Notes: generated from the sequence alone by a model not told the origin. A stretch of DNA of 43,997 bases from Acidimicrobiales bacterium (GCA_017883025.1 JADGOH010000116.1:1-43997), one strand, 5' to 3'. Shown: positions 23,060 through 30,971, numbered from the stretch's first letter. Program-made: numbers and translations.

Positions 23060-23830
23060 ATGGGTGTCATGAAGCGCATGTCCGGGATTCTCCAGGCAAA
23101 GACCAACAAGCTCCTCGACAAGGCCGAGGATCCCCGCGAGTCCCTCGACCTGTCATACCAGAAGCTGCTCGAGAACCTCCAGAAGGTCCGCCGCAGCGTG
23201 GCCGACGTCACCACCGCGAAGAAGCGGATCGAGCTCCAGGCCACCCAGCTCCAGGCCCAGGCCGACAAGCTCCAGCAGCAGGCCAAGGACGCCCTCGGCC
23301 AGAACCGCGAGGACCTGGCGCGCGAGGCGCTGGCCCGCCGGGCCGCCCTGGCGCCGCAGCTGACCGACCTCCAGACCCAGCACCAGCAGGTGGCCGACCA
23401 GGAGCAGAAGCTCATCGCCACCGCCCAGAACCTGCAGGTCCAGGTGGACGCCTTCCGCACCAAGAAGGAGACGATGAAGGCCACCTACACGGCGGCCGAG
23501 GCCCAGACCAAGATCGGCGAGGCGGTCTCGGGCATCTCCGAGTCGATGGGCGACGCCGGCATGTCGGTGCAGCGGGCCCAGGACAAGATCGACTCGATGC
23601 AGGCCCGGGCCGGCGCCATGGACGAGCTCCTCGCGTCGGGTGCCCTCACCGACCTGACCAATCCGGTCGACGACATCCAGGCCCAGCTCGACCAGGTGTC
23701 GAGCTCGAGCGCCGTCGACGCCGACCTCGCCGCGCTCAAGGCCGAGATCGGTACGGGCGCCGCGGCCCAGCTCGGTGCGGCCGGGCCAGCCGCCCCGACG
23801 CCGGTCGAGTCCGGGGAGGCGCCGGCATGA
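23060..23830 (+). CDS. pspA: phage shock protein A / IM30 family
   Basis: A 256-residue ESCRT-III-like coiled-coil protein that coats and repairs stressed membranes. The amphipathic N-terminal helix is MGVMKRMSGILQAKTNKLLD, followed by the family motif AEDPRESLDLSYQKLLENL. A long Gln/Lys/Ala-rich coiled coil runs from about residue 40 to 150. The C-terminal quarter is Ser/Ala/Pro-rich and probably flexible. The ATG follows a GAGGAAGGA site. It leads a four-gene cluster and overlaps pspAA by 4 bp. No pspF or pspBC is present, which is the usual actinobacterial situation. Confidence 0.93.
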   Translation: MGVMKRMSGILQAKTNKLLDKAEDPRESLDLSYQKLLENLQKVRRSVADVTTAKKRIELQATQLQAQADKLQQQAKDALGQNREDLAREALARRAALAPQLTDLQTQHQQVADQEQKLIATAQNLQVQVDAFRTKKETMKATYTAAEAQTKIGEAVSGISESMGDAGMSVQRAQDKIDSMQARAGAMDELLASGALTDLTNPVDDIQAQLDQVSSSSAVDADLAALKAEIGTGAAAQLGAAGPAAPTPVESGEAPA

Positions 23831-24105
23831 TCGTGCGCATCCTGGGCGATGGGCAGTTCGACGTCCCCGAAGCCGAACGCGAGGCCCTCCACCAGCTCGA
23901 GGCCGCCCTGAACGCCGCCGTCGAGGGCGACGACGAGACTGCATTCGGCTCCGCCCTCGCCGCCGTCATCGCCGAGGTCCGCCGGGTCGGGACCGAACTG
24001 CCACCCGACTCGTTCACCGCGTCCGACCTGGTCGTGCCCTTCGACGACGCCACCCTGGACGAGACCAAGTCGCTGCTGGCCGAGCCCGGCGGGGACGATC
24101 GCTGA
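23827..24105 (+). CDS. pspAA: PspA-associated protein PspAA
   Basis: A 92-residue protein starting MIVRILGDGQFDVPEAEREALHQL, the typical opening of PspAA. The following acidic helix and the central AALAAVIAEVRRVGTELPPDSFTASDLVVP segment fit the family. Its ATG overlaps the pspA TGA (ATGA), so the pair is translationally coupled. PspAA is known as a small partner of PspA in actinobacteria and archaea, thought to link membrane remodelling to stress output. No metal site or membrane span is seen. Confidence 0.88.
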   Translation: MIVRILGDGQFDVPEAEREALHQLEAALNAAVEGDDETAFGSALAAVIAEVRRVGTELPPDSFTASDLVVPFDDATLDETKSLLAEPGGDDR

Positions 24106-24135
24106 CGTCTCGCCCGTGATCCCGAGGAACCCCGA

Positions 24136-25074
24136 ATGAGCACCGCCCGCAACATCCCGAACGACCGCGGACTGACCCTGCGGATGTTCGCCACCGGTCT
24201 CATGCTCGTCTTGCTCTACGGGGCCGTCATCGGCATCCTCATCGCCGTGGGCATCTCCTACGCGCTGGTGCTGGTGATCGCCGGCGCGCTCCTGTTCTGC
24301 CAGTACTGGTTCTCGGACAAGATCGCCCTGTACGGCATGGGCGGGCGCATCGTCACGCCCGAGGAGGCCCCTCAGCTGCACGGGGCCATCGACCGGCTGT
24401 GCGCCATGGCCGACATGAAGAAGCCCCGGGTCGCCATTGCCGACACCGATGTCCCCAACGCCTTCGCCACCGGCCGCAGCCCGAGCAGCGCCGTGGTGTG
24501 CGCCACCACCGGGCTCATGCGCCGGCTCGACGAACCCGAGCTCGAGGCGGTGCTCGCCCACGAGCTCTCCCATGTGGCCCACCGGGACGTGGCCGTGATG
24601 ACCATCGCCAGCTTCCTCGGCATGGCGGCCGGCATGGTCACCCGAATGATGCTGTGGACCGGGATGATGGGCGGATTCGGCGGCGGAAACGACAGCAACA
24701 ACAACCAGGGTGGCGACCAGGCCGTGCTGGTCGAGATGGCCGTGCTGGTCGTCTCGGTCGTCGTCTACGCCATCAGCTTCCTGCTCACGATGGCGCTGTC
24801 CCGCTACCGCGAGCTGGCCGCCGACCGGTCGGGGGCGATCCTCACCGGGCAGCCGTCGGTCCTGGCGTCCGCCCTGGTCAAGGTCACCGGTGACATCGCC
24901 CGCATCCCGACCCGGGACCTCCGCTCGACCGAGAGCTTCAACGCCTTCTACTTCACCCCGGCCATCGCCAAGAACGGCGTGAGCATCTCGACGATCTTCT
25001 CGACGCACCCCTCCCTCGACCAGCGCCTCGCCCAGCTCGCCTCCCTCGAGGCCGAGATGGGCCGTCCCTCGTGA
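24136..25074 (+). CDS. htpX: M48 family membrane metalloprotease HtpX
   Basis: A 312-residue inner-membrane zinc protease that degrades misfolded membrane proteins. Two N-terminal helices (GLMLVLLYGAVIGILIAVGI and ALVLVIAGALLFCQYWF) come first. The zinc site HELSH (142-146) lies in LAHELSHVAHRD, and the third ligand glutamate lies in SRYRELAADRSGA. A loop of Gly and Asn (GGGNDSNNNQGG) and two further hydrophobic spans separate them. It sits between pspAA and pspAB, with 30 and 28 bp gaps. This arrangement makes it part of the envelope-stress cluster. Confidence 0.93.
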   Translation: MSTARNIPNDRGLTLRMFATGLMLVLLYGAVIGILIAVGISYALVLVIAGALLFCQYWFSDKIALYGMGGRIVTPEEAPQLHGAIDRLCAMADMKKPRVAIADTDVPNAFATGRSPSSAVVCATTGLMRRLDEPELEAVLAHELSHVAHRDVAVMTIASFLGMAAGMVTRMMLWTGMMGGFGGGNDSNNNQGGDQAVLVEMAVLVVSVVVYAISFLLTMALSRYRELAADRSGAILTGQPSVLASALVKVTGDIARIPTRDLRSTESFNAFYFTPAIAKNGVSISTIFSTHPSLDQRLAQLASLEAEMGRPS

Positions 25075-25102
25075 GCCTGTCCGCGACCGACGGGGCCCGC
25101 TG

Positions 25103-25738
25103 ATGGGCCTCTTCGACTCACTGCTCGGACGCACCAAGCCGGTCCAGTCGAACCTCGATGCGCTCTTCGCACTCCCCTCGGCGTCCATCACCCTGCAGAG
25201 CGCGGCGGGCATGACCTTCTCGGGCCACGCCGGCGTGTGCTTCAAGCCTCCGACGGGACAGGGCTTCGTCGACATGGAGTCCGAGGTCGTGACGCTGCTG
25301 GCGATGGACGGGGGGTCGGGTCTCACCCGGTCCGAGGACTCGTTCGGCTACACGTGGCTGGTCGTGGAGGACGCCGACATCGAGTCCCTGGTCACCCGGG
25401 TCCACCTGGTCAACTCGTCACTGTCGGACGCCGGATGGGGGCCGCAGCTCCTGTGTTCGGTGTTCGGCATGGCCCAGCTGCCCCCCGCTTCCACGTCCCC
25501 CACCGGGAGCGACCCGGTCGAGGAGGGCGCCTCCGTCGGGACCGGCGCGTTGCTCCGCTCCACCGCCTACCTCGTCTACCTGTTCAAACGGGGCACGTTC
25601 TACCCGTTCGTGCCCACCGGCCACGAGCAGCGTTCGACCGAGGAGGAATTCCGGCTCCGCAGCCTGGTGGCAGACGACCTGGTCGTCGAGGGCGACCTGG
25701 ACCGGTGGTTCCCCCTGTGGGACCTCCCCGTCGGCTGA
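25103..25738 (+). CDS. pspAB: PspA-associated protein PspAB
   Basis: A 211-residue protein with the PspAB opening MGLFDSLLGRTKPVQSNLDAL and conserved GYTWLVVEDADIESLVTRVH and YLVYLFKRGTFYPFVPTG segments. The C terminus ends DRWFPLWDLPVG, also typical. It has no membrane span or recognised catalytic motif. It is the last gene of the pspA-pspAA-htpX-pspAB series, reading in the same direction with a 28-bp spacing. Its function is not established. Constant association with HtpX and PspA suggests a regulatory or adaptor role. Confidence 0.87.
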   Translation: MGLFDSLLGRTKPVQSNLDALFALPSASITLQSAAGMTFSGHAGVCFKPPTGQGFVDMESEVVTLLAMDGGSGLTRSEDSFGYTWLVVEDADIESLVTRVHLVNSSLSDAGWGPQLLCSVFGMAQLPPASTSPTGSDPVEEGASVGTGALLRSTAYLVYLFKRGTFYPFVPTGHEQRSTEEEFRLRSLVADDLVVEGDLDRWFPLWDLPVG

Positions 25739-25746
25739 CCGCTCCC

Positions 25747-25994
25747 GTGCCCGTCGTGGGCATGGTCGTCGAGTCCTGGTGCCTGTCGGTGTGCCGACTC
25801 GGGCCGGACGCGCCCTGGCCGGCCCGGGCGGCCGACGCCCCGGTGCACTCGGTCACCCGCACCCCCGACGAGTGCTCCGTCGTCTGCGCGCAGGGCCACG
25901 AGCCGCCCGGCGCCCGCGTGGAGCCCGGATGGCGTGCGCTGCGCATCGTCGGGACCCTGGCATGGGACACACGGTGGCGGACGCCTCCGACTGA
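25747..25994 (+). pseudogene. ACT-domain protein remnant with internal deletion and frameshift
   Basis: The first part (from GTG at 25747 or ATG at 25762) encodes CLSVCRLGPDAPWPARA, then HSVTRTPDECSVVCAQGH and GWRALRIVGTL. This matches the N-terminal half of CASTOR-type ACT domain proteins, which normally continue through a 'GPLDF-LTGVLASL...AVSTYDTDYVLV' half. Here that half is absent. Around 25955-25966 the reading switches: the -1 frame reads GMGHTVADASD and stops at 25994, and 'GHTV' is the usual C-terminal end of these proteins. A deletion of roughly 50 codons with a frame change is the simplest reading. In the original frame the sequence runs on to a stop at 26058 with no family-like residues. 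Confidence 0.55.
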
Positions 25995-26130
25995 CCGGGT
26001 ACGGACCTGCTCAACCAGGCCGGGAACCATTCCACTCCACGTGTCCAGGAATTCTTGAGCCGGGCGTCGCCCAAGGGCCCCACACGGTCTCACCGCTCTG
26101 ACCAGGGAGTACCCGTCCGAAGAGCATGGG

Positions 26131-26154
26131 TTATCCACAGGATTTCCAATGGAA
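26131..26154. promoter_or_regulatory. perfect DnaA box with adjacent palindrome
   Basis: TTATCCACA (26131-26139) is the consensus DnaA 9-mer. Five bases later comes a palindrome, TTCCA-A-TGGAA (26144-26154). Both lie about 60-70 bp upstream of the -10 of the Rpf-like gene. Only one box is seen, so an origin is unlikely; a DnaA-responsive promoter is possible. Confidence 0.4.
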
Positions 26155-26201
26155 GTGGCTGCAGCAGGGGCTGGTGATTACCCGTCGCCCCCTGACCCCG
26201 C

Positions 26202-26207
26202 TACACT
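26202..26207 (+). promoter_or_regulatory. candidate -10 element of the Rpf-like gene
   Basis: TACACT is the same hexamer as at pspA. If used, transcription starts near 26214 and leaves a leader of about 300 nt before the ATG at 26518. Confidence 0.4.
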
Positions 26208-26213
26208 GGTTGC

Positions 26214-26517
26214 TTCCGAGCAGTGGGGACAGTCCCGAGGCCGTCGACCCGAGTGGTCGTGCCCGACACCCCCGGCGCCGCAACCGGCGAGCTCCCGAAA
26301 CGCACCCTCGAGGAGAGTGGCACGTAACGACATCTAGCGAACTTCGGACATGAACACCCGCTAGCACACCCGGCTCTCGGAGCCAGGCCGGCACACCCTT
26401 CCCGGTGCCCGGCTGGGGCGTTGAATGCACAGATGTGGGGTCCACCCAACCAGAAGAGAGTCAGAGCGCCTCCGTCCCCCGACGTGGCTCTGACCGACCG
26501 AGGAAAGGTCACCCGCC
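26214..26517 (+). promoter_or_regulatory. long structured 5' leader, possible cis-acting RNA
   Basis: This stretch of about 300 nt has no credible gene. It can fold into several local stems: CTAGCG/CGCTAG in 26334-26364; a GGCTC-TCG-GAGCC hairpin near 26371-26383; a perfect 8-bp stem GTCAGAGC/GCTCTGAC around 26460-26494; and GACC-GAGGAAA-GGTC just before the start codon, which places the ribosome-binding purines in its loop. The last stem could hide the ribosome-binding site. Actinobacterial rpf genes often carry c-di-AMP (ydaO-type) riboswitches, but the conserved 'CAGCTAACC' 3' element of that class is not found here. Confidence 0.4.
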
Positions 26518-27801
26518 ATGTATTCGGCAACCCCCACTACCCCTGTATCCACACGTACCCACTCCCCTGACCACACCCCCCGCACCGACGCGCCGCCCCA
26601 TACGACCCGTTCGGTCCGACGACGGGCGAAACGTGCCGCGGCCAAGTCCGCCGGCCTCGCCACCGTGGCCGCATCGGCCACCGTCCTGGTGTCCTTGCTG
26701 AGCACTCCGCTACCGGCATCGGCCACCGACTACCCCACCGGCGCCGGCATCGTGCTCAACGCGCCGATCGTTTCGGCCACCGCCACCCCCAGTGGGCACG
26801 GCTACTGGCTCGTCGGGTCCGACGGCGGCGTGTTCGCCTTCGGCGACGGCGGCTTCCACGGGTCGGCGGGGAGCCTGCATCTGAACAGCCCCATCGTCGG
26901 CATGGATGCCACCCGGTCCGGCAACGGCTACTGGGAGGTCGCCGCCGACGGCGGCGTGTTCGCCTTCGGCGACGCCGGCTTCCACGGGTCGATGACCGGC
27001 GCCCCGCTGCACGACCCGATCGTTGGCCTGGCGCCCACGGCGGACGGCAACGGCTACTGGCTCGTCGGCGCAGACGGCGGCGTGTTCGCCTTCGGCGACG
27101 CCGCCTATCTTGGCTCGGCCATCGGCATGTCCCCGACCAGTCCGATCGTCGGGATCGCCCCGACGACGGACGGCAGGGGCTACTGGGAGCTCGCTGCCGA
27201 CGGCGACGTCTACGCCTTCGGCGACGCTCCGTTCTACGGCACCGCACCGGTGCGGACACCGGCCGTCGGCATCAACGCCGCCGACGGTGGCTACCGCGTC
27301 GTCTCCAGCGACGGCGGCACCTTCGCCTTCGGCGGGGCCACCTTCAGGGGCTCGCTCGCCGGCCTGGCGCTCAACAAGCCGATCATGGGCACGTCCTCGA
27401 CCGGCGGCGGCTACGTCCACGTGGCTGCTGACGGTGGCGTGTTCAACTTCGGGACGGTCGGCTTCTACGGCTCGTTGGGCGGTGCCACGCTCTACGTGCC
27501 GCCGGCCCCGGCGGCACCTGCGGGCGGCGACTACGGCCTCACGGCCGGGCAGATCGCCGCATGGAGCCGGGTCAACGTCTGCGAGGAAGGCGGCAACTGG
27601 CACGTCGAGGGGTCCGTCTTCTCGGGCGGCCTCGGCATGAGCCGCGCCAACTGGAACCAGTTCAACACCTTCGGGTTCCCGTCGGACGCCGCCAACGCCT
27701 CACCGCTGCAGCAGATCCGGGTGGCGGTGGGCTTCGCCAGCCACTACTTCGGCAGCCCGTATGCGGCTCCGGACCAGAACGGCTGCACCGGCGGGTACTG
27801 A
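26518..27801 (+). CDS. secreted protein: six propeller-like repeats fused to an Rpf-like transglycosylase domain
   Basis: A 427-residue exported protein. A long signal peptide has an Arg/Lys-rich region (RRRAKRAAAK), a hydrophobic core and a likely cleavage after ASA (about residue 69). Six repeats of about 40 residues follow (about 72-325), built on GYWLVGSDGGVFAFGDGGF-type units and typical of Acidimicrobiia. They are probably blades of a beta-propeller. The C-terminal domain (about 337-427) starts WSRVNVCEEGGNW with glutamate E356 at the position of the catalytic Glu of resuscitation-promoting factors, then GGLGMSRANWNQF and a QQIRVAV segment. It ends with a Cys near the C terminus. Muralytic cleavage of peptidoglycan is the expected activity, with the propeller as a binding or localisation module. 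Confidence 0.82.
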   Translation: MYSATPTTPVSTRTHSPDHTPRTDAPPHTTRSVRRRAKRAAAKSAGLATVAASATVLVSLLSTPLPASATDYPTGAGIVLNAPIVSATATPSGHGYWLVGSDGGVFAFGDGGFHGSAGSLHLNSPIVGMDATRSGNGYWEVAADGGVFAFGDAGFHGSMTGAPLHDPIVGLAPTADGNGYWLVGADGGVFAFGDAAYLGSAIGMSPTSPIVGIAPTTDGRGYWELAADGDVYAFGDAPFYGTAPVRTPAVGINAADGGYRVVSSDGGTFAFGGATFRGSLAGLALNKPIMGTSSTGGGYVHVAADGGVFNFGTVGFYGSLGGATLYVPPAPAAPAGGDYGLTAGQIAAWSRVNVCEEGGNWHVEGSVFSGGLGMSRANWNQFNTFGFPSDAANASPLQQIRVAVGFASHYFGSPYAAPDQNGCTGGY

Positions 27802-27830
27802 CCCTCGGCACCACGCCGCAGCACCGCACC

Positions 27831-27863
27831 GGAGGACGGGGTCCCGCTCGGGCCGCGTCCTCC
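27831..27863. terminator. 8-bp stem-loop terminator between convergent genes
   Basis: GGAGGACG (27831-27838) pairs with CGTCCTCC (27856-27863) around a 17-nt loop. It lies just after the Rpf-like gene and before the convergent pterin dehydratase stop. Confidence 0.55.
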
Positions 27864-27912
27864 GTCGCGTGCTGGGGTCGGCACCGCCGGGCGCGGACTG
27901 CCCGCCGGTCCG

Positions 27913-28215
27913 CTAGGCCTGGACGGGCAGCGCGTCGATAGCACGGGCCAGCGAGAGGTCCAGCTCGGACAGCCCGCCGACGTCGTGAGTGACGAGTGCC
28001 AGCCGCACGGTCCGCCACCGGATGTCGATGTCCGGGTGGTGGTCGGCCTCCTCGGCGAGCCGTCCGACCGCGACCACGAAGTCGAGGGCGATCGGAAAGC
28101 TCGGGCACTCCACGGACTTCACCAACATGCCGTCGACGAGGTCCCACGCCGGGGCGTCGGGGCCGGACAGTGCAGCGGCCACGGCGGCGTCGTCGAGCCG
28201 GGTCGGCCGGACCAT
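27913..28215 (-). CDS. 4a-hydroxytetrahydrobiopterin (pterin-4a-carbinolamine) dehydratase
   Basis: A 100-residue protein with the dehydratase signature: EEADHHPDIDIRW with the catalytic histidine pair, then VRLALVTHDVGGLSELD with the third histidine. The enzyme regenerates the pterin cofactor after hydroxylase turnover. Its ATG overlaps the stop codon of the P450 gene by one base (TGATG), so the two are translationally coupled. No aromatic amino-acid hydroxylase is present in the window. Some bacterial members instead act in molybdopterin or unknown oxidation pathways. The link to a P450 is unusual. Confidence 0.9.
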   Translation of the reverse strand: MVRPTRLDDAAVAAALSGPDAPAWDLVDGMLVKSVECPSFPIALDFVVAVGRLAEEADHHPDIDIRWRTVRLALVTHDVGGLSELDLSLARAIDALPVQA

Positions 28216-29426
28216 CAGGCCGTCGCCCCGACGGGCGCCGACGGCGTGAAGGTGACCGGCATGGTCTCGTAGCCGGACACGAAGTTGGCGGCCCGCTTGG
28301 GCAGCTCGTCGTCGGTGGCCAGCGTCAGGTCGGGCAGGCGCTCCAGCAGCCGGTCGAACATGACCGCCAGTTCCATGCGGGCCAACCGGTTGCCCAGGCA
28401 GAAGTGGGAGCCGAAGCCGAAGGCCATGTGGTCGTTCGGGGTGCGGCCGATGTCGAAGGACTCCGGGTCCTCGAACACCGTCTCGTCGCGGTTGGCCGAC
28501 GGGTAGAGGAGGAGCAGCTTCTCGCCCTTGCGCAGGGTCTGCCCGTGCAGCTCGACGTCCCGGGTCATCGTGCGGGCCATGTTCTTGATGGGCGACACCC
28601 ACCGCAGCATCTCCTCGAGCGCCAGCGGCAGCCGGTCACGGTCGGCGGCCAACTGCGCGAACTGGTCCGGGTGGGTCAGGAGCTCGTACATCCCGCCGCT
28701 GATCACGTGGCGGGTCGTCTCGTCCCCGCCGATCAGGATGAGCAGCGACTCGTAGATCAGCGAGGACTCGTCGAGTCGGTCGCCCTCGATCTGGGCGTGG
28801 ACCAGCGTCCCGATCAGGTCGTCGGTCTGGCTGTCGCGCCGTCGCTGCTCGGCCACCGCGGTGATGTACTCCGCGTACTCCATGGCGGCCAGGGCGGCCC
28901 GGTCCATGGCCGTCGGGTCCGGCGACCCCAGCGCGCACAACATGTCGTCCGACCAACGCAGCAGGGCATCGCGGTCCCCGGGGGCGACGCCCAGCATGTT
29001 GCCGATGACGATCATGGGCAGTGGGGCGGCGATGTCGTTGACGAAGTCGGCGCTGCCGCGCTCACACACCCGGTCGATGATGGCGTCGCAGACGACCCGG
29101 ATGCCCTCCTCGCTCTCGCGGATGCGTTTCGGGGTGAACCCCTCGCTCACCAGCCGGCGCCGCCGCACGTGCTCGGGGGCGTCGGTGTCGATCATCATCG
29201 GCAGCGCGTCGCTGTCGGGCCGGATCCCCCCGGCGTTCGAGAACGTGTCCGGGTCCTTCGAGATCTCCTTGATGTCGGCGTAGCGGGTGATCCCCCACAC
29301 GCCGGCCCGCTCGTCGAAGAAGGCCGGCGCCTCCGCCCGCATCCAGGCGAACGCCGGGAACGGGTCGCCGCCGTAGAAGGTGCCGTCGGTGAGCCCGATG
29401 TGCAGCTCGGCGGGAATCGTCGTCAT
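28215..29426 (-). CDS. cytochrome P450, CYP142-like
   Basis: A 403-residue soluble bacterial P450. The I-helix oxygen-binding motif is GGDETTRH, the K-helix ExxR is in LEEMLRW, and the heme loop is FGFGSHFCLG with ligand cysteine C343. Alignment by eye to mycobacterial CYP142 is striking: SNAGGIRPD, ALPMMID, LLILIGGDETTRH, ANFVSG, MPVTFTPS. CYP142 and CYP125 oxidise the terminal carbon of the cholesterol side chain, so sterol or branched-chain lipid oxidation is a fair inference. No ferredoxin gene is adjacent. The ATG has an AGGAG site. A perfect palindrome lies 45 bp upstream. Confidence 0.92.
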   Translation of the reverse strand: MTTIPAELHIGLTDGTFYGGDPFPAFAWMRAEAPAFFDERAGVWGITRYADIKEISKDPDTFSNAGGIRPDSDALPMMIDTDAPEHVRRRRLVSEGFTPKRIRESEEGIRVVCDAIIDRVCERGSADFVNDIAAPLPMIVIGNMLGVAPGDRDALLRWSDDMLCALGSPDPTAMDRAALAAMEYAEYITAVAEQRRRDSQTDDLIGTLVHAQIEGDRLDESSLIYESLLILIGGDETTRHVISGGMYELLTHPDQFAQLAADRDRLPLALEEMLRWVSPIKNMARTMTRDVELHGQTLRKGEKLLLLYPSANRDETVFEDPESFDIGRTPNDHMAFGFGSHFCLGNRLARMELAVMFDRLLERLPDLTLATDDELPKRAANFVSGYETMPVTFTPSAPVGATA

Positions 29427-29470
29427 GGTGCTCCTTGGTCCGTCAGGGGTGGCACCGACCGGGCCACGCC

Positions 29471-29489
29471 ATCTGACACTGTGTCAGAT
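29471..29489. promoter_or_regulatory. perfect 19-bp palindrome upstream of the P450 gene
   Basis: Arms ATCTGACAC and GTGTCAGAT flank a single central T. This is a typical operator for a TetR-family dimer and lies 45 bp before the P450 ATG. No TetR gene is in the window. Confidence 0.75.
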
Positions 29490-29533
29490 CACATGGTGCC
29501 ACGGACGCACCCCGCAGTGCGTGCTGCCCGCTG

Positions 29534-30925
29534 TCACGGGTGGGTCATGGACTCCGGCCGGACGGCCTCGTCGAACTGCTCGCCGGTGAGCAGGCCGAGC
29601 TCGAGGGTGGCCTCGCGCAACGTGGTCCCCTCCTTGTGCGCCTTCTTGGCCACCGAGGCGGCGTTGTCGTACCCGATCAGCGGGTTGAGTGCGGTCACCA
29701 GCATGAGCGAGTTCTCGAGGTGCTGGCGGATGCGGGCCTCGTTGGGCTCGAGGCCCTCCACGCAGAACCGGGTGAAGGCATCCGACGCGTCGGCCAGCAG
29801 CTCGACCGAGTGCAGCACGTTGTGGATGATCACCGGCTTGCACACATTGAGCTCCAGGTTCCCGCGCGAGCCGGCCATGGCGACCGCCGCGTCGTTCCCG
29901 AATACCTGGATGCAGACCATGATCATGGCCTCGGACTGGGTCGGGTTGACCTTGCCGGGCATGATCGACGAGCCGGGCTCGTTCTCGGGCAGGTTCAGCT
30001 CACCGAGTCCGCTGCGGGGGCCGGAGCCGAGCCAGCGCAGGTCGTCGGCGATCTTGATCAGCGACCCGGCCAGCGTGCGGAGCGCACCACTGGTCATGAC
30101 CAGGGCGTCGTGGGCGGCCAGCGCCGCGAACTTGTTGGGGGCGGTCACGAACGGCAGGCCGGTGAGCTCGGCGATGGCCCCGGCCACCCGCACGCCGAAC
30201 TCGGGATGGGTGTTGAGGCCGGTGCCGACCGCGGTGCCGCCGGCGGCCAGCTCGTAGAGATCGTCGAGCGTCGACTCGACGCGGCGGATGTCGGCGTCGA
30301 GTTGGGCCACATAGCCCGAGAACTCCTGGCCGAGGGTGAGCGGTACGGCGTCCATGAGGTGGGTGCGGCCGATCTTGGTGATCGACGCGTACGCATCGAC
30401 CTTGGCGGCGAGCGCGTCGCGCAGGTGGCGGGTGGCGGGCACCAGGCGGTGGGTGATCTCTTCCACGGCGGCGATGTGCATGGCCGTGGGGAAGGTGTCG
30501 TTCGACGACTGCGACATGTTGACGTCGTCGTTCGGGTGGACCGGGTCCTTCGAGCCCATCACCCCGCCGGCCAGCTCGATGGCCCGGTTGGAGATCACCT
30601 CGTTGGCGTTCATGTTCGACTGGGTCCCGCTGCCGGTCTGCCAGACACTGAGGGGGAACTGGTCGTTGAGCTTGCCCTCGGACACCTCGCGGGCGGCCGC
30701 GACGATCAGCGCTGACTTCTCGGGGGTCATCTTGCCGAGGTCGGCATTGACCTGGGCCGAGGCCTCCTTCAGGATCCCGATGGCCCGGACCAGCGGCTTC
30801 GGCATCCGGTCGTCCCCGATCGGGAAGTGGTGGAGCGATCGCGCCGTCTGCGCCCCCCAGTACCGGTCGGCGGGAACCTCGACGGCCCCCATGCTGTCTG
30901 TCTCGGTGCGGGTCGCTTCGCTCAT
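29534..30925 (-). CDS. fumC: class II fumarate hydratase
   Basis: A 463-residue fumarase of the fumarase/aspartase superfamily, converting fumarate and malate in the TCA cycle without an iron-sulfur cluster. The superfamily signature [10 protein letters not shown] is intact, as are [14 protein letters not shown] and [22 protein letters not shown], which form the substrate sites. The length is standard (about 460). GAGGAG precedes the ATG. It lies downstream of zur, and no other TCA genes are adjacent. Class II fumarase is favoured over aspartase by the [19 protein letters not shown] and [18 protein letters not shown] patterns. Confidence 0.95.
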   Translation of the reverse strand: MSEATRTETDSMGAVEVPADRYWGAQTARSLHHFPIGDDRMPKPLVRAIGILKEASAQVNADLGKMTPEKSALIVAAAREVSEGKLNDQFPLSVWQTGSGTQSNMNANEVISNRAIELAGGVMGSKDPVHPNDDVNMSQSSNDTFPTAMHIAAVEEITHRLVPATRHLRDALAAKVDAYASITKIGRTHLMDAVPLTLGQEFSGYVAQLDADIRRVESTLDDLYELAAGGTAVGTGLNTHPEFGVRVAGAIAELTGLPFVTAPNKFAALAAHDALVMTSGALRTLAGSLIKIADDLRWLGSGPRSGLGELNLPENEPGSSIMPGKVNPTQSEAMIMVCIQVFGNDAAVAMAGSRGNLELNVCKPVIIHNVLHSVELLADASDAFTRFCVEGLEPNEARIRQHLENSLMLVTALNPLIGYDNAASVAKKAHKEGTTLREATLELGLLTGEQFDEAVRPESMTHP

Positions 30926-30971
30926 GCCAGTCTCCTCGTCGCGTGTCGTGTCCCGTGGGGTGTCGCCGACG

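Noticed and set aside
26131-26139. replication origin
   Set aside because: A single DnaA box without a cluster, an AT-rich unwinding region, or dnaA/dnaN/gyrB neighbours does not support an origin.
26214-26517. c-di-AMP (ydaO) riboswitch
   Set aside because: Expected for rpf genes in actinobacteria, and a loosely similar GGGG...TGAA stretch occurs, but the conserved 3' CAGCTAACC element and the paired GGGGA/GGGGTGAA set are not found by eye.
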